Assembly (NCBI GenBank): GCA_037903475.1
Contig: JBAJFG010000044.1
Location: 558,001 to 622,000, forward strand
Source of the DNA: Ancylostoma caninum
Lineage: Eukaryota > Nematoda > Chromadorea > Rhabditida > Ancylostomatidae
Reading direction: 5' to 3'
Length of the DNA stretch: 64,000 bases
In this document: positions 44,681 through 55,900 of the stretch, piece by piece
How the letters are laid out: each line of letters opens with the position of its first letter
Numbering within the stretch: position 1 is the stretch's first letter
The notes under the pieces: generated by a model
What the model was told of the DNA's origin: nothing
Databases searched by the model: none
Seen by the model: the letters and a program-made list of their open reading frames with translations, nothing else
Translations under genes and position numbers: made by a program

Positions 44681-44696
44681 AAGGAGCCTTCAGCAC

Positions 44697-46502
44697 AGTG
44701 GACAAATCTCTACCGTTTTCTTGATTATTTATATATTTAGGCAATTAGTAGCGCATATATAGCGTATGTACTGCTAACAATGGATTTTATGGTTGCATGG
44801 GTGAATAAGGTTTTGGCATCTTGGCGTCAAAAGTTCTCAGCAGCTTTAAATCCGCGGTGTCCGCGTCTACTGTTCACCTTCAACTGCCTTCTGCCGCGCG
44901 CAACATTTCTGGCGGCAATGCTCGGTTCGGAGGACCGTCTACATTAGCTGGTAGCAGCTGATGCCGATATGGGCAGCTCCTACACGACACCTGCAATTGT
45001 AGGTGCGAGCGATGTGCGAGAGAGGTGCGAGAATTTCTCGAGCGCACCTCTTGACCGTCACCCCGAAATCACAGTTTTCATCTCATGTACTTCTTCGCTC
45101 GTCGCACATGGAGCGCATTTTCTGTTCTGACAAGGAGTGGATGAGGAACTCTCACAAGAATTATGAATTTCCCCATGAGGAGCACTCCCGAAAGTGAATG
45201 GTTCAGACACTGCTCTAGCGCAGTCACTCGGTTCCGCCCACAGGAGAATTGAGGCTCGAAATACCATTGTAATCAGTAGTTCCTGGAGATTCTTTCCACG
45301 TAAAAATGTAAAGACTATTTTGGGGTGGGATGGTGCATTCAACTGGGCAACGGTCATCATTTTTTCTTTTGTCTCAACGTGACCGATATTTTGATTCTAC
45401 AAATGTCTTGGTCATGATCGAAGGAGCGTTGCACATTCCCCCTCCGTCCGTTTTCCTATCTCCTATTCGAATCGATCCTCCCTCTAGCGGAATCCTAACC
45501 TGTTCTCTTATCACAGTTCCCCCTAATTTATGATAAATGGTCCCAGCACTGGTCAAAACTTCATACAAAAAGTTGGGAATCCCGACCTTTCGGTATTCTT
45601 TCTTTATTTTCGGAGATTGCGAAAATTAAAAAAAAATGCGGAAATTTGAATAACAAAATAAATTGTGCCTGCCTGCCCGTTCATATTTCCCATTTTTCCT
45701 CTCTGTGGAACAGCGGCATATCTTTTGATAGATTAATTTGTCACATGGAGTTTGAAGGTCGCTTCACGACTATGGTACTGAGGTCGGTTACAAAAAGTGT
45801 TTTCGTCGTCGTTGGGCGATTCACCATCTTAGTGATAACCCTCAGACTTTGAGGCTATATGTGTGCGTAGCAGAGCCATTTATCGCTATATATCGGTCTA
45901 TTGCAGACTATGTAGAATCGCATACTTTCGACTATCCCCACGGAAAAGTGCGAAAACAAGAAGCTATCTTCTTGTTTCCTCGCTGTTTTTGTGCGATCGC
46001 GCTTGTAGCAGTTATCAGCGCTAGTCGTCGTGAACGCTCGGATAATGCTAGAAAAACAATAAGTTCAACAATCTGAGACAGATTTCCTTTTCTTTTTTTC
46101 GCATCGGAATGATCTACAAATCTCTAGAAACTTCGGAAAACGGAGTGGGGAACGTGGTGATGAACCACGAGAAGCACAATTAAAAATCCTTTGCTTCAGA
46201 AATCTCGAGAGGATAAAATTCTTGCCTAAATTCCGCCCAAGGAGGTTACATGTACATTGGAGGTTGTTTGATACACGGGTGTGGGACGATATACCTGGGG
46301 AGAGCCGTCAGGCGACGCTCTGCAATTGGTCATCTTCTCCAGACGGCCAATCACAGATCCGCACCGTACCTTACAATTATAAAGCTTAAGCCCTTGTTGC
46401 GATGATCATTAAGGTATCGGGTTAGTGCGAAATTAATTGCCAAAACGAACACTTCATTTCAGTGTGTTATAAGTCGGCTTAAACACAACTTCGCCAATCA
46501 GT
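44697..46502. other. Intergenic with dispersed-repeat fragments
   Basis: About 45138-45235 resembles one arm of the fold-back repeat at 32965-33275 (GATGAGGAACTCTCAC, GAATTATGAATTT). No complete element or gene was recognised in the rest. Confidence 0.4.
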
Positions 46503-46657
46503 TTAGCACCCATTCAATTTGGCAGATCCTTCCCAATAATTCAGTGCATATTCCATGCCTTTACAACAAAAACCGATATAGCGACAATTCACAAGCTTCT
46601 GGAGAGCGATTTCAGCATGCTCCAGATCAGCAATGTGCTGCTCACGCAGTTTTGCAC
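46503..46657 (-). CDS. Probable terminal exon of an unrecognised gene
   Basis: On the minus strand an AAGTTCCAG acceptor at about 46658 opens a 155-nt segment (two bases completing a split codon, 50 codons, then TAA at 46503). The peptide looks protein-like: a charged amphipathic helix (LREQHIADLEHAEIALQKL) followed by a Cys/aromatic segment (CRYIGFCCKGMEYALNYW). I found no partner exon in matching phase within a few kilobases upstream, nor a family match. Composition differs from neighbouring intergenic frames. Confidence 0.4.
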
Positions 46658-47914
46658 CTGGAACTTAGAAAAAAGATACTCAGTAAGGAAAGGGTCTGAC
46701 GATTAAGGAGGATGAAGGCGAATCTCGATGCCTTACTGCGCCAGTTTTTGCCGGGTGAATATTTGAGTGGGAGGCTTAGCGCCACCTTGGAGTGGAAAAC
46801 GTCATTCTGTTCATCACTGCCTACCATATCTACTGCAGATTTTTGGAGATTAACTCGAATTTACAGCACTAGGAGTCTGCTGTGAATGCGTAACTAGGTT
46901 TGAGACGGCTGCGGTCAGTCACACCTTTACAGCACCACTAAACCCTTAACACAACCTCTTTGAAGCGAAAACTTTGTTTAGGAGAACTTAGAAGTGGGAA
47001 AACGTCCTTGCCCCTACCCATCCGCACTACTTGTTATCGTACAGAAACCGATTTTCCTCTACGCTAATTATATGGCCTAGAAATGAGTCGTTTTGCGACG
47101 AACAATCAATTTTGAAACGATGTCACGCTAGGTGAGACGCTGGTCATCAGTCAGATCCTGTGGTGTTCACGCCCGCACCTTTCGCACACTGTTGCTTGTT
47201 TCGACCACGACCATGGTAGCATTTCAACTTGAAATCGTAGGAAGAAAACTTCGTGAAACTCTAGCTCACTGTCCACTGGGAAGGCGACTCTAAGCCTGAA
47301 CAAATGCGAGGTTAGCGGACACACCTGAATTCAGAGTGTTCGAGTTTGTTTTCATTAACCATGACCACCCGAAAATCGCGTCGGCTCATCAATTGCGCAA
47401 CTCCACAAAAAGCTACTGAAAAGATCTAGCCAGAATATCCAAGTGGCTTTTGAAAGAGGAGGAAAGCCTTTCAGAAATCACACAAATTTGATTGAAATTG
47501 CTCAAATTCCACAGGAGAGGAAAGTTTATTTGTGCATACTCAAAAACGGCAATTAATTCCGCACCAACCTGATGTCTCCGATTCTGTGCCGAAACTCAGT
47601 TTTTGTAGGGTGTATGATTGGTGAGTAAGTAGTAACAAGTAAGATCTCAAAGTTTGCACAGCAAGTTGCTCGACAGCCGACCACGATTATGAATATTATT
47701 TGCATTCCTTCCCTATATTAACACTAAAGTTGGCATTTTCTTTTTTCTCGTTACTCTAATCCCAGAGTAACATGTAAGTCCTTCAAAAATAGCGATCCGA
47801 TATAAAATGAATATGAAATTGGTGATCAGTGTATCAAATAATCCTCATGTTCAAAGTATGAGCGAATGTTCTTCCAAATACTTTTGGGTGACAGATAGCC
47901 AAATGGTGAGAATC
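46658..47914. other. No gene recognised
   Basis: AT-rich; possible intron of the exon at 46503-46657. A short acceptor-to-donor segment near 46790-46840 (minus) is open but not in compatible phase. Confidence 0.35.
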
Positions 47915-47951
47915 ATCTGTATATATAAAAGTGAAAGTTTGTTTGTGTGTT

Positions 47952-47982
<31 letters not shown>

Positions 47983-49257
47983 TTGTGTGTGTGTGTTTGT
48001 GTGTTCCGAATAGAAATCGCGGAGGATGAACCGATCGGGACCAAATTTTGCAGGTAGACTCTCCACTGGCCGGCGGAGGTTATAGGCTACTTTGCACTTG
48101 GGATTATCGATTGGTTTATCGATTATATCGATTTTATTGATTTTTCGCTCTTCTTGACCAGGGACTAGCGAGAACATGCCTGCTGGGGTATCTCAATGCG
48201 CTGAACACGAATATGACAACCATTTTGCGCCAATTTATCGATTTATTGATTTTATTGACTTTTCGCTCTTCTTGACCAGGGACTAGCGAGAACATGTCTG
48301 CTGGGGTACCTCAATGCGCTGAACACGAATATGACAACCATTTTGCGCCAATTTATCGATTTATTGATTTTATTGATTTTTCGCTCTTCTTGACCAGGGA
48401 CTAGCGAGAACATGCCTACTGGGGTACCTCAATGCGCTGAACACGAATATGACAACCGTTTCGCGCCAACTCATCGATTTATTGATTTTATTGATTTTTC
48501 GCTATTCTTGATCATGGGGTGGTAAAGACATGTCTACTGGGGTACCTCAATGCGCTGAACACGAATATGACAACCGTTTCGCGCCAATTCATCGATTTAT
48601 TGATTTTATTGATTTTTCGCTATTCTTGATCATGGGGTGGTAAAGACATGTCTACTGGGGTACCTCAATGCGCTGAACAGGAATATGACAACGATTTCGT
48701 GCCAATTCATCGATTTATTGATTTTATCAATTTTTCGCTATTCTTGATCATGGGGTGCTAAAAACATGTCTACTGGGGTTTCTCAACACGCTGAATAAGA
48801 ATGACAACCATTTTGCGCGAAATATTGATTTATTGATTTTATCGATTTTTTCCCCATTTTAGCTCGGGGACGGACAAAGACATGTTTTCTTGGTTTTTTC
48901 AATACGCTGAATAGCAGTATGACAGACATTTTGCATGAAATATTGGTTTTTCGATTTTATTGATTTTTGGCTCTTCCGCCCTATGGAGCGGTGAAGACAT
49001 CTCTCCTGGGGTACCTCGATATGCTGAGTATGAATATGACAACCACTTTGTACGAATAGGTCGATTCAATGTCACCGAAATAGCTTTGCTAACTTTTCGC
49101 CCACAAGTCGATGGGAAACGTCACCTGGGCTTCGCTAACATGCTGATCACCAAAATTATGGAGATTTTAATGAATTTGTCGATGTTAGTAATTGGCCTCA
49201 GCAGTATGATGTATCCAAGGTAATAAAACACCCGAGCGAAGCCGGGTACGGCAGCTT
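47915..49257 (+). mobile_element. Helitron-like non-autonomous element containing a 118-bp satellite array
   Basis: The left end TCTGTATATATAAAAGTGAAAG followed by a GTTTGTGTGTTTGTG tract fits a Helitron 5' end (TC, inserted after A). The right end has CACCCGAGCGAAGCCGGGTACGGCAGCTT, the hairpin seen at 1008-1023 with a degenerate CTRR. Between them about eight copies of a 118-bp unit run from about 48085 to 49060; TCGCTCTTCTTG or TCGCTATTCTTG recurs at 48145, 48263, 48381, 48499, 48617 and 48735, exactly 118 bp apart, with divergence rising to the right. No Rep/helicase. Helitron assignment is inferred from the ends. Confidence 0.7.
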
Positions 49258-49404
49258 ATGCTATAATTATGTTCCAAAGCCGCGTCAACCCTTAGTTTTA
49301 GACCCATTTTCCTTGCGAGCGTTCTAGGATAAATTCTGGAGGAACATCTGGAAATAATTTTTATGGCACTCTTTTTTTTGTCTTGCAGTTCGAATTCTAC
49401 AGAT

Positions 49405-49490
49405 ACCAGTGGCGGATGCAGAAAGTGCTCGGGAGAGTGGGGAGGTGTTTGATCTCTTACACTTTAGGGACTCAGATGGAAATAAAAAAT
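49405..49490. repeat. Truncated CAGTGGCGGA-family MITE end
   Basis: CAGTGGCGGATGCAGAAAGTGCTCGGGAG...GGGACTCAGATGGAAATAAAA matches the left end of the hAT-type MITE at 14466-14741 with several substitutions and then stops before the (GT)n tract. No right end is found. Confidence 0.65.
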
Positions 49491-49526
49491 GATCATGACT
49501 TATAATAACGGGCTTACTTTGTGTGT

Positions 49527-49692
<166 letters not shown>

Positions 49693-49740
49693 ACGAAATT
49701 CGAGGGCGTGGCTTAGAGTGATGCCGACCACTCCACCGTT

Positions 49741-50230
49741 ACATGAAGGGTGCGCCGGCGCCCAAAGTGGGGGGAGACGGGTCCACTGCTGTGATAAGGG
49801 TGCGCCGGCGCCCAAAGTGGGGGAGACGGGTCCACTGCTGTGATAAGGGTGCGCCGGCGCCCAAAGTGGGGGAGACGGGTCCACTGCTGTGATAAGGGTG
49901 CGCCGGCGCCCAAAGTGGGGGGAGACGGGTCCACTGCTGTGATAAGGGTGCGCCGGCGCCAAAAGTGGGAGGAGACGGGTCCACTGCTGTGATAAGGGTG
50001 CGCCGGCGCCCAAAGTGGGGGGAGACGGGTCCACTGCTGTGATAAGGGTGCGCCGGCGCCCAAAGTGGGGGGAGACGGGTCCACTGCTTTGATAAGGGTG
50101 CGCCGGCGGCCAAGAGTGGGGAAACGTCTGGAGTTGTGACCAGTGGTACCATAAGGGTGCGCTGGCGTCCAGAAGTGGCAGAGCGCATGAAAATGTAGCT
50201 ACCGACGGAGAAGGGGTGCGCCGGTGTCCA
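49741..50230. repeat. 49-50-bp minisatellite, about nine units
   Basis: GATAAGGGTGCGCCGGCGCCCAAAGTGGGGG...GACGGGTCCACTGCTGT repeats at 49-50 bp, differing mainly in G-run length. It is homologous to the 59-bp arrays at 14.9-16.4 kb but lacks about 9 bp (AACGCCTGGAG region). The last two units near 50100-50190 are of the longer type. Sequence to about 50540 matches the flanks of the 14.9-kb array. Confidence 0.92.
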
Positions 50231-50689
50231 CCACAGAGAAGACGTTATGAGTTGGGTTCATCTTTGCTCGATCTGTTCCCTGGCGTCTAACATCAATCGT
50301 AAAAACTAAACGTCAGAGCTAAGTAGTGAGTAGCATGCAATCCGCGTGATTCCTTCCACCTCACATCCCTTTCCGCGCTCTTCTTTCATTTGTTCACGAA
50401 ACCACCGCACCCTCCACTTTTATACATAGAAACTGACTCTTATCGCTTGACCAGCTATAACAAGCAAAGAATGATAGAGCATTTCTTGCGGTCATTCCAG
50501 GTTGAACCGGTTATACATAGTTAAAGAAGGCTATTTCAGTTGAGCAAAAGATAAAATTGCCCCGAGGAACGCGGTTAATCCTTTTTGATATGTGCAGTTT
50601 CACATGAGAGAAAGCAATGGAAAGGATGTGGGACGCGTGATTGCAAGAACGTTGCGTAGCTGTGACACTAATAGAATGAGAAGGGATAA

Positions 50690-50762
50690 AACCATGCGAG
50701 CGAAGCGAGCATTAGGCAAAGTCTGGAAGTCCGGCGTTAGCCGGACGGCCAGACTGGTAAAA
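50690..50762. repeat. GCGAAGC / GTCCGGC hairpin pair
   Basis: GCGAGCGAAGCGAGC (about 50698) followed by GTCCGGCGTTAGCCGGACGGCCAGACTGGTA (about 50731) is the same ordered pair of hairpins as at 16380-16545. It lies just beyond the minisatellite-bearing repeat in both places, suggesting that array and hairpin pair belong to one mobile unit. Confidence 0.7.
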
Positions 50763-50907
50763 AATATCGATCATAATAACAAACATTTAATAACAATTGT
50801 TCAAAAAAATGATGACAAAAATAAACAGACGCCCCACCCCCCTCCAGCCTACGCCATTGACAAATAGTGTGAGAGACATGAATGAACCAGCTTGCCGAGT
50901 ACTTACA

Positions 50908-52157
50908 CTACTCTGAACTTTCGTACCACGGTGGGCCCACCGTTATCCCATGGTTAATGTTCGGCACGTCAACCATGGGCAAACAGTGGGGCCACCGCGG
51001 GCTATTCGGGCTATTGGGCTAACTAGGGGATTCACGAGGGGGACCTGGGGGATTTCCGTGGAGAAACTGTATTTCCGAGGGTTAATCAGGGCACTTCCAG
51101 GGGTTAATCGGGGTAATTCAACGAGTTAGGCGGGTCATCATGCTCTTCCGCCCACATTCTCATCATGTCCTGATCGCCTTTCTCTGGATAAACACCACAT
51201 AACAGCATAGTGATTCATTTCCAACATTTTGGCAATTAAAAAACAGTACAATCATGAGTGCAACAGAACAACAATGTTTCGCGAGTGCAGCGAAACCAAG
51301 GACTTTGCATTTCCGTGTGGCCTGAATATGAGCAGGATTTTCATCCACTTGCAACGAACATTTCGGAGGTTATCTACTCACGTGCTTGGACAGGCCTTCT
51401 TCCTCGTGAAGAAGTCAGAAGGGATGTACGATATTTGAGCATTCACGAGTGTCGACTCAATTACTCCTCTTCTAACAGTTAGTTACCGATATGTGCCCAC
51501 TGACTACGGCAAAGAATACCTAAAAGAGCTAGTACTGAAGTAAGCACTGAAACAAAATCCTCACTTCATCAAGGAGAGTTCGCATCATACTTTTGCTACA
51601 ATCGTTTACGCCGTGTGCCGTGCCGGAGTCTCAGAGTTAGTAGAAGTCCAGAGGAACTCACCACAAGCGGGAGCGGAATCGGATGAATGGATTGGAACCA
51701 GCAAACACAATGAATGATGATGTTTTCATCAAATACCTATGTCATTCTGCAAACACGCTCCCGCTGGGCAGGTCTTTAGATGAGGTAAAGGTGGGCGAAT
51801 GGTGGGCCTTTGGTGGTTAAAACGGGGAGTAATGCGGAATTGGGATAGGTGGGATAACGGTGGGCAAATGGTGGCAAAAGGTGGGTTCAATTGTGGAAAA
51901 AACGGGAACGTGGGCTAACAGTGGGCGAAGGGTGGGCAAACGGAGGTTCCACCAGGGTTGTCCAAGCACGGTGGGCCCACCGTGGGGAAATGGTGGGTGC
52001 ACCGTGAGAGTGATAACAACGGTGGGCTAACGGTGGGATAAGTGGGGGAGGATACCATAATCGAGGGATAACCGGGGGATAACGGTGGGCCCACCGTCGG
52101 TTGGGGGTCCACCGTGGGATAACGGTGGGCCCACCGTGGTACGAAAGTTCAGAGTAG
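50908..52157. mobile_element. DNA element with perfect 43-bp terminal inverted repeats
   Basis: CTACTCTGAACTTTCGTACCACGG... at 50908-50950 is the exact reverse complement of the right end (to 52157). The tips continue into many GGTGGGC / GCCCACC subterminal motifs (about 51780-52140 and 50930-51000), candidate transposase-binding repeats. The 1.25-kb interior has short open frames around 51230-51480 but no transposase motif, so it appears non-autonomous. No clear target duplication was seen. Confidence 0.88.
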
Positions 52158-52907
52158 GAAATGGCTAGATAATGTTACCAGAATCCCATTGGGTGTATAG
52201 CTGAATTATTCTACATAAGTGACAAGAACCTTGCACTAGCTTATCAATGTTATTGCTGCTTGGGCATCTATCAATGGTTGTTTGAATTTAAAATAAACTC
52301 CGTAATAACTCTACTTCTGAAGTTTCTACTGTCCCAGTCCTCTCTTTGGTGAGGACTCCACCTTTTCTCACATATCATTACCGTCTGCATTAGCCCACTA
52401 GCTCTCGCATACATGCGACTGCATCCGAACTGATTCGGTGACACCCTACGCACCCCATTGTGGCGTGGTATAACGGCGCTCCAATCAGCTGCCGCGACGC
52501 GACAGCTCCCTTCGATGAATCAGCCAGAATGACACCTCCTATACGTGCTACTTCACCGCATCCACTAACCATTATCTTCAATTTGTCCAGAACGATGAGC
52601 CTCCCCCCTGCGCCCGCCTCTCGCGATCTCGGCGAGCAAATTCGCGTCGAACCGGTTGTGTAAGCCGTTGTTGCGTACGACCCATTTTTATTGCGTGTCA
52701 AATTTCGGCAGTAGTGATATGGCTACTTGTTTACGCAACTGCTTTCCTATCAGTGAACGTGCGCTGCTGCATATTGCGAATTTTTCCGAATTTTTGGAGT
52801 AGCTGCACAGAATGGCGTGGACCTTTTTGTTGCCTTTTCCCTGGAAAGTGGTTTTTAGTTGGTCTTTTCCCACGAACAAGCGGCTTCCACATTTCTTGCG
52901 TTTTCAC
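52158..52907. other. Upstream region of dbt
   Basis: A 103-codon minus-strand frame at 52390-52701 has repeat-like GC-rich composition and no domain support; I do not call it. The promoter of dbt probably lies here, but I cannot identify elements. Confidence 0.35.
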
Positions 52908-52928
52908 CGTTTTTTTTTTCATCTTTAG
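52908..52928 (+). promoter_or_regulatory. Candidate spliced-leader trans-splice acceptor for dbt
   Basis: A T-rich tract ending CATCTTTAG at 52928 lies 45 nt upstream of the dbt start codon (52974) with no upstream donor evident. In nematodes this arrangement commonly accepts a spliced leader. This is inference from sequence context only. Confidence 0.4.
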
Positions 52929-52973
52929 ATCTTCGATTCAGGGGGTAGTGTTAGTGTCGACTTGGTACAGGAG

Positions 52974-55900
52974 ATGCTAGCTGCTCGATTTCTTCGACTA
53001 CCAGGAAGATTGATCAGTTATACTAGTATTCATAATTTACACTTGTCTAGAGGTAGGTAATGTTTTGCTATTTTCAGGTATTCCTTTTGTAGTTAATATT
53101 TATGGCAGCTTTCTGCATTTGGTTGGTGAGAGTTAGTATGCTGAAATACAGTGGGAAAAATTCTGCGATGGGATAACTTCTCTTGTTTTCTGATTTGAAA
53201 TAAGCTACTTTTTAGCCGCCTTACTCCCTATCATTCAATTCAAACTCTCTGATATTGGTGAAGGAATAGCTGAAGTGCAAATAAAGGAATGGCAAGTGTT
53301 TTGTTTTCCTTTTTCATTAGTGACTAATGCTGCAAGAAATCATTCGAGGGTTGCTTCTAGGCATGTCAAAGTTGGTGATACAGTTTCGCAGTTCGACAAC
53401 TTATGTGAGGTACAAAGCGACAAAGCAGCCGTTACAATCACGAGTCGATATGATGGTGTGATCAAGAAATTGTAGGTTTTGTTGTATTCTTCCTTCCTCC
53501 TTCTAGTTAATTTTTTTGAAGTTGAATTAAATAGTAATTGCAGTCTAGATAGTGGCATTCTTCAGGCACTTCAACGTAGATGATGTAGCACGAGTTGGGC
53601 AACCCTTAGTGGAAATTGAAGTTGCAGAAGGTGTAGGCGAAGAAAAAGAGGAGCCAGCGAAAGGTTTACATTCTCACCAGTTTCCTTAGAGTTTTTCTTT
53701 TTTTTCAAGTTAGATTTTCTTTCTATTTCATGGCCATAATCCTTCCTTTTCGAACAGTCACTCCGAATTCATTTGCGCATGCTTCTTGTTTACCTCCTCA
53801 GTATCGATTTCTTTGTGATGTGCTGTTATCGGAAGTAGCTTAGCCACCGTTAATTTCCCTTGGGGATGACGAAAGAGAGGTCCTGCAGTAATTAAGCACC
53901 ATTAGATTTGATTAAATGTGGGTATGGAAACTAGGGAATTTTGAGATTCTCCTCTGCATTTAGATGTTGAAAATGGCATATGTTCATGCTTAAGACTTAT
54001 ATCTGAAGCGAACAGTTTTCTAGTGACCTAAATGGTAGTGTAGTGGAACGATCCTTTTGCCCTGAGACGGACAAATTTTCCAAAACTACTTCATAAAAAA
54101 AGTCGGCTTGTTTTGCTACCAATGTAGTTCGCGGGGGCATATACAAATCACGCGAGAATAACTTATTGTGTCGATGGGCAAGAGCTTTTGCAATATGAGA
54201 AGGAAAAAACTTCGCCTATCTAGAAACACTTCAAGATTTTTACTGCTGATAAGAAAACTAGCTGGCGGTTGAAGTCGATGGAATTTTTGTAGGGCATGTT
54301 TCGGTTGAAGTCGATGGAATTTTTGTAGGGCATGTTTATTTTGGTTATTGCTGCTAATCAAAACTCCATCTTTCAAATCATAGCGTAATTCTAAACCTCC
54401 TCGCTGCTCAGGCTGTTTTTGTGGTAGTTGATTTAATGTAGGGACGCTCGCAGCTATTAAGCGAGGCAATTCGTTCATCCCATTGATTGTAACGCAGGCT
54501 GATTCATTTTTGTTTAAATCCAGCGGTAATGCGAACGCTGCCCCGATTGTTGTAATATAGACATTTTATCGATCTATGTGATTAATTGCGAGCTGTGCTT
54601 AGCGAATACGAGACCGTTCAAATGAGAGGAGTGAATGACATGGCTTTGTACGGCATTTTGGCGTCAGTCATGACACATTCTCGTTATCTTTCATTTTTGC
54701 GTATGCATCAAGTTGTTGCAAAAAGTTGCAATTTTTTAAGGGTTCTCACAAGTGGACATCTTATACAGGGCGGTTCAAAATTACGGAGACAAGGGCGCGA
54801 TGCGCGTTTTTCGATGAGTTTTGGCGTTTTGCATTCAATCGTTTGCTGTTCATTTGTTCAATTGTACAGCTTTTTCCAAAACATTACCTAACTTTTTGAT
54901 TTTTAGGAACAGCTAGGCCGTCAGTCGAGTTTAGTTTCACCACCCAATTATATTTTTTGTGTAGGCTTGGCGCGCATGTTGTGCTAATGTTAAAATTTTA
55001 CAAGAGGCACACTAAGCAGTGCATCGAAAAGCACAAGTTGTGGGAGACAAAAAAAAAAACGTTAAAGTCATTGTGAATGGTCACCTACCTTGGTTATGAG
55101 ATCAAGAATTTCGTGCGGATACGCCGAAATTCAACGCAGGCTGAGGGTGCTTTTTAATTCTAATCACCATCATTAAATATATTATGAGGAAAATACTTCT
55201 CAGAACTTTGAGAGTGGAAGTTGATGAGCCTAATAAATTCCAGTCCCCTCCCTAAACAGTGAAAAAAGAACCAGAAACAGCTCTAAAGTACGTTTTTGCA
55301 CAGGAAATCATGTCCGCTTCCTTTTAAATCTTATTTTCAGTACTTATTCGAGCAGATTTCTCGTTATGATATTCATTCGAGGATAAAAACTGACTTCACT
55401 CTCATAGAAGTTGTTTATTCCTTGGGGCAAACGCTTTTAGAAAGGGCAGATTACCTAGGAAGACTGCACTTCCGCGCCACAGCAGGCGACTACTTCGAAT
55501 TCTTCATGTGTTTTCTCGCCGGTGGTAGGAGAAATCGTGAGATGTGATGGTAGATTTTGTTCATTGTAGGGTGAAAAATATCGCATTGGAAACAAAATTG
55601 TCAACTCGTTTTCCAACGTTAGGTGTGAACCTTCTAGCGTGTCTCTGTAATTTTGGACCACCCTGTATATTCATTATTACAGAGGCTGCCCCAGAAGCGG
55701 CGAAACCTGCATCTGCCACAACAGCACCACCACCGGCAGCAGCTCAGCAGGAGAAACATGTTTCAACCGGAAAAGTATTGGCAACACCCGCTGTCCGCAG
55801 AGTAGCTATAGAAAACAAGGTTGTTTCAATCACCACTATATATGGATCTGTCATGGAGACTTTCATGATTTTCACGTTTTTAGGTCGATCTGAAGAAGGT

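Noticed and set aside
52390..52701. 103-codon minus-strand ORF upstream of dbt
   Set aside because: GC-rich repeat-like sequence with no recognisable domain or splice signals.
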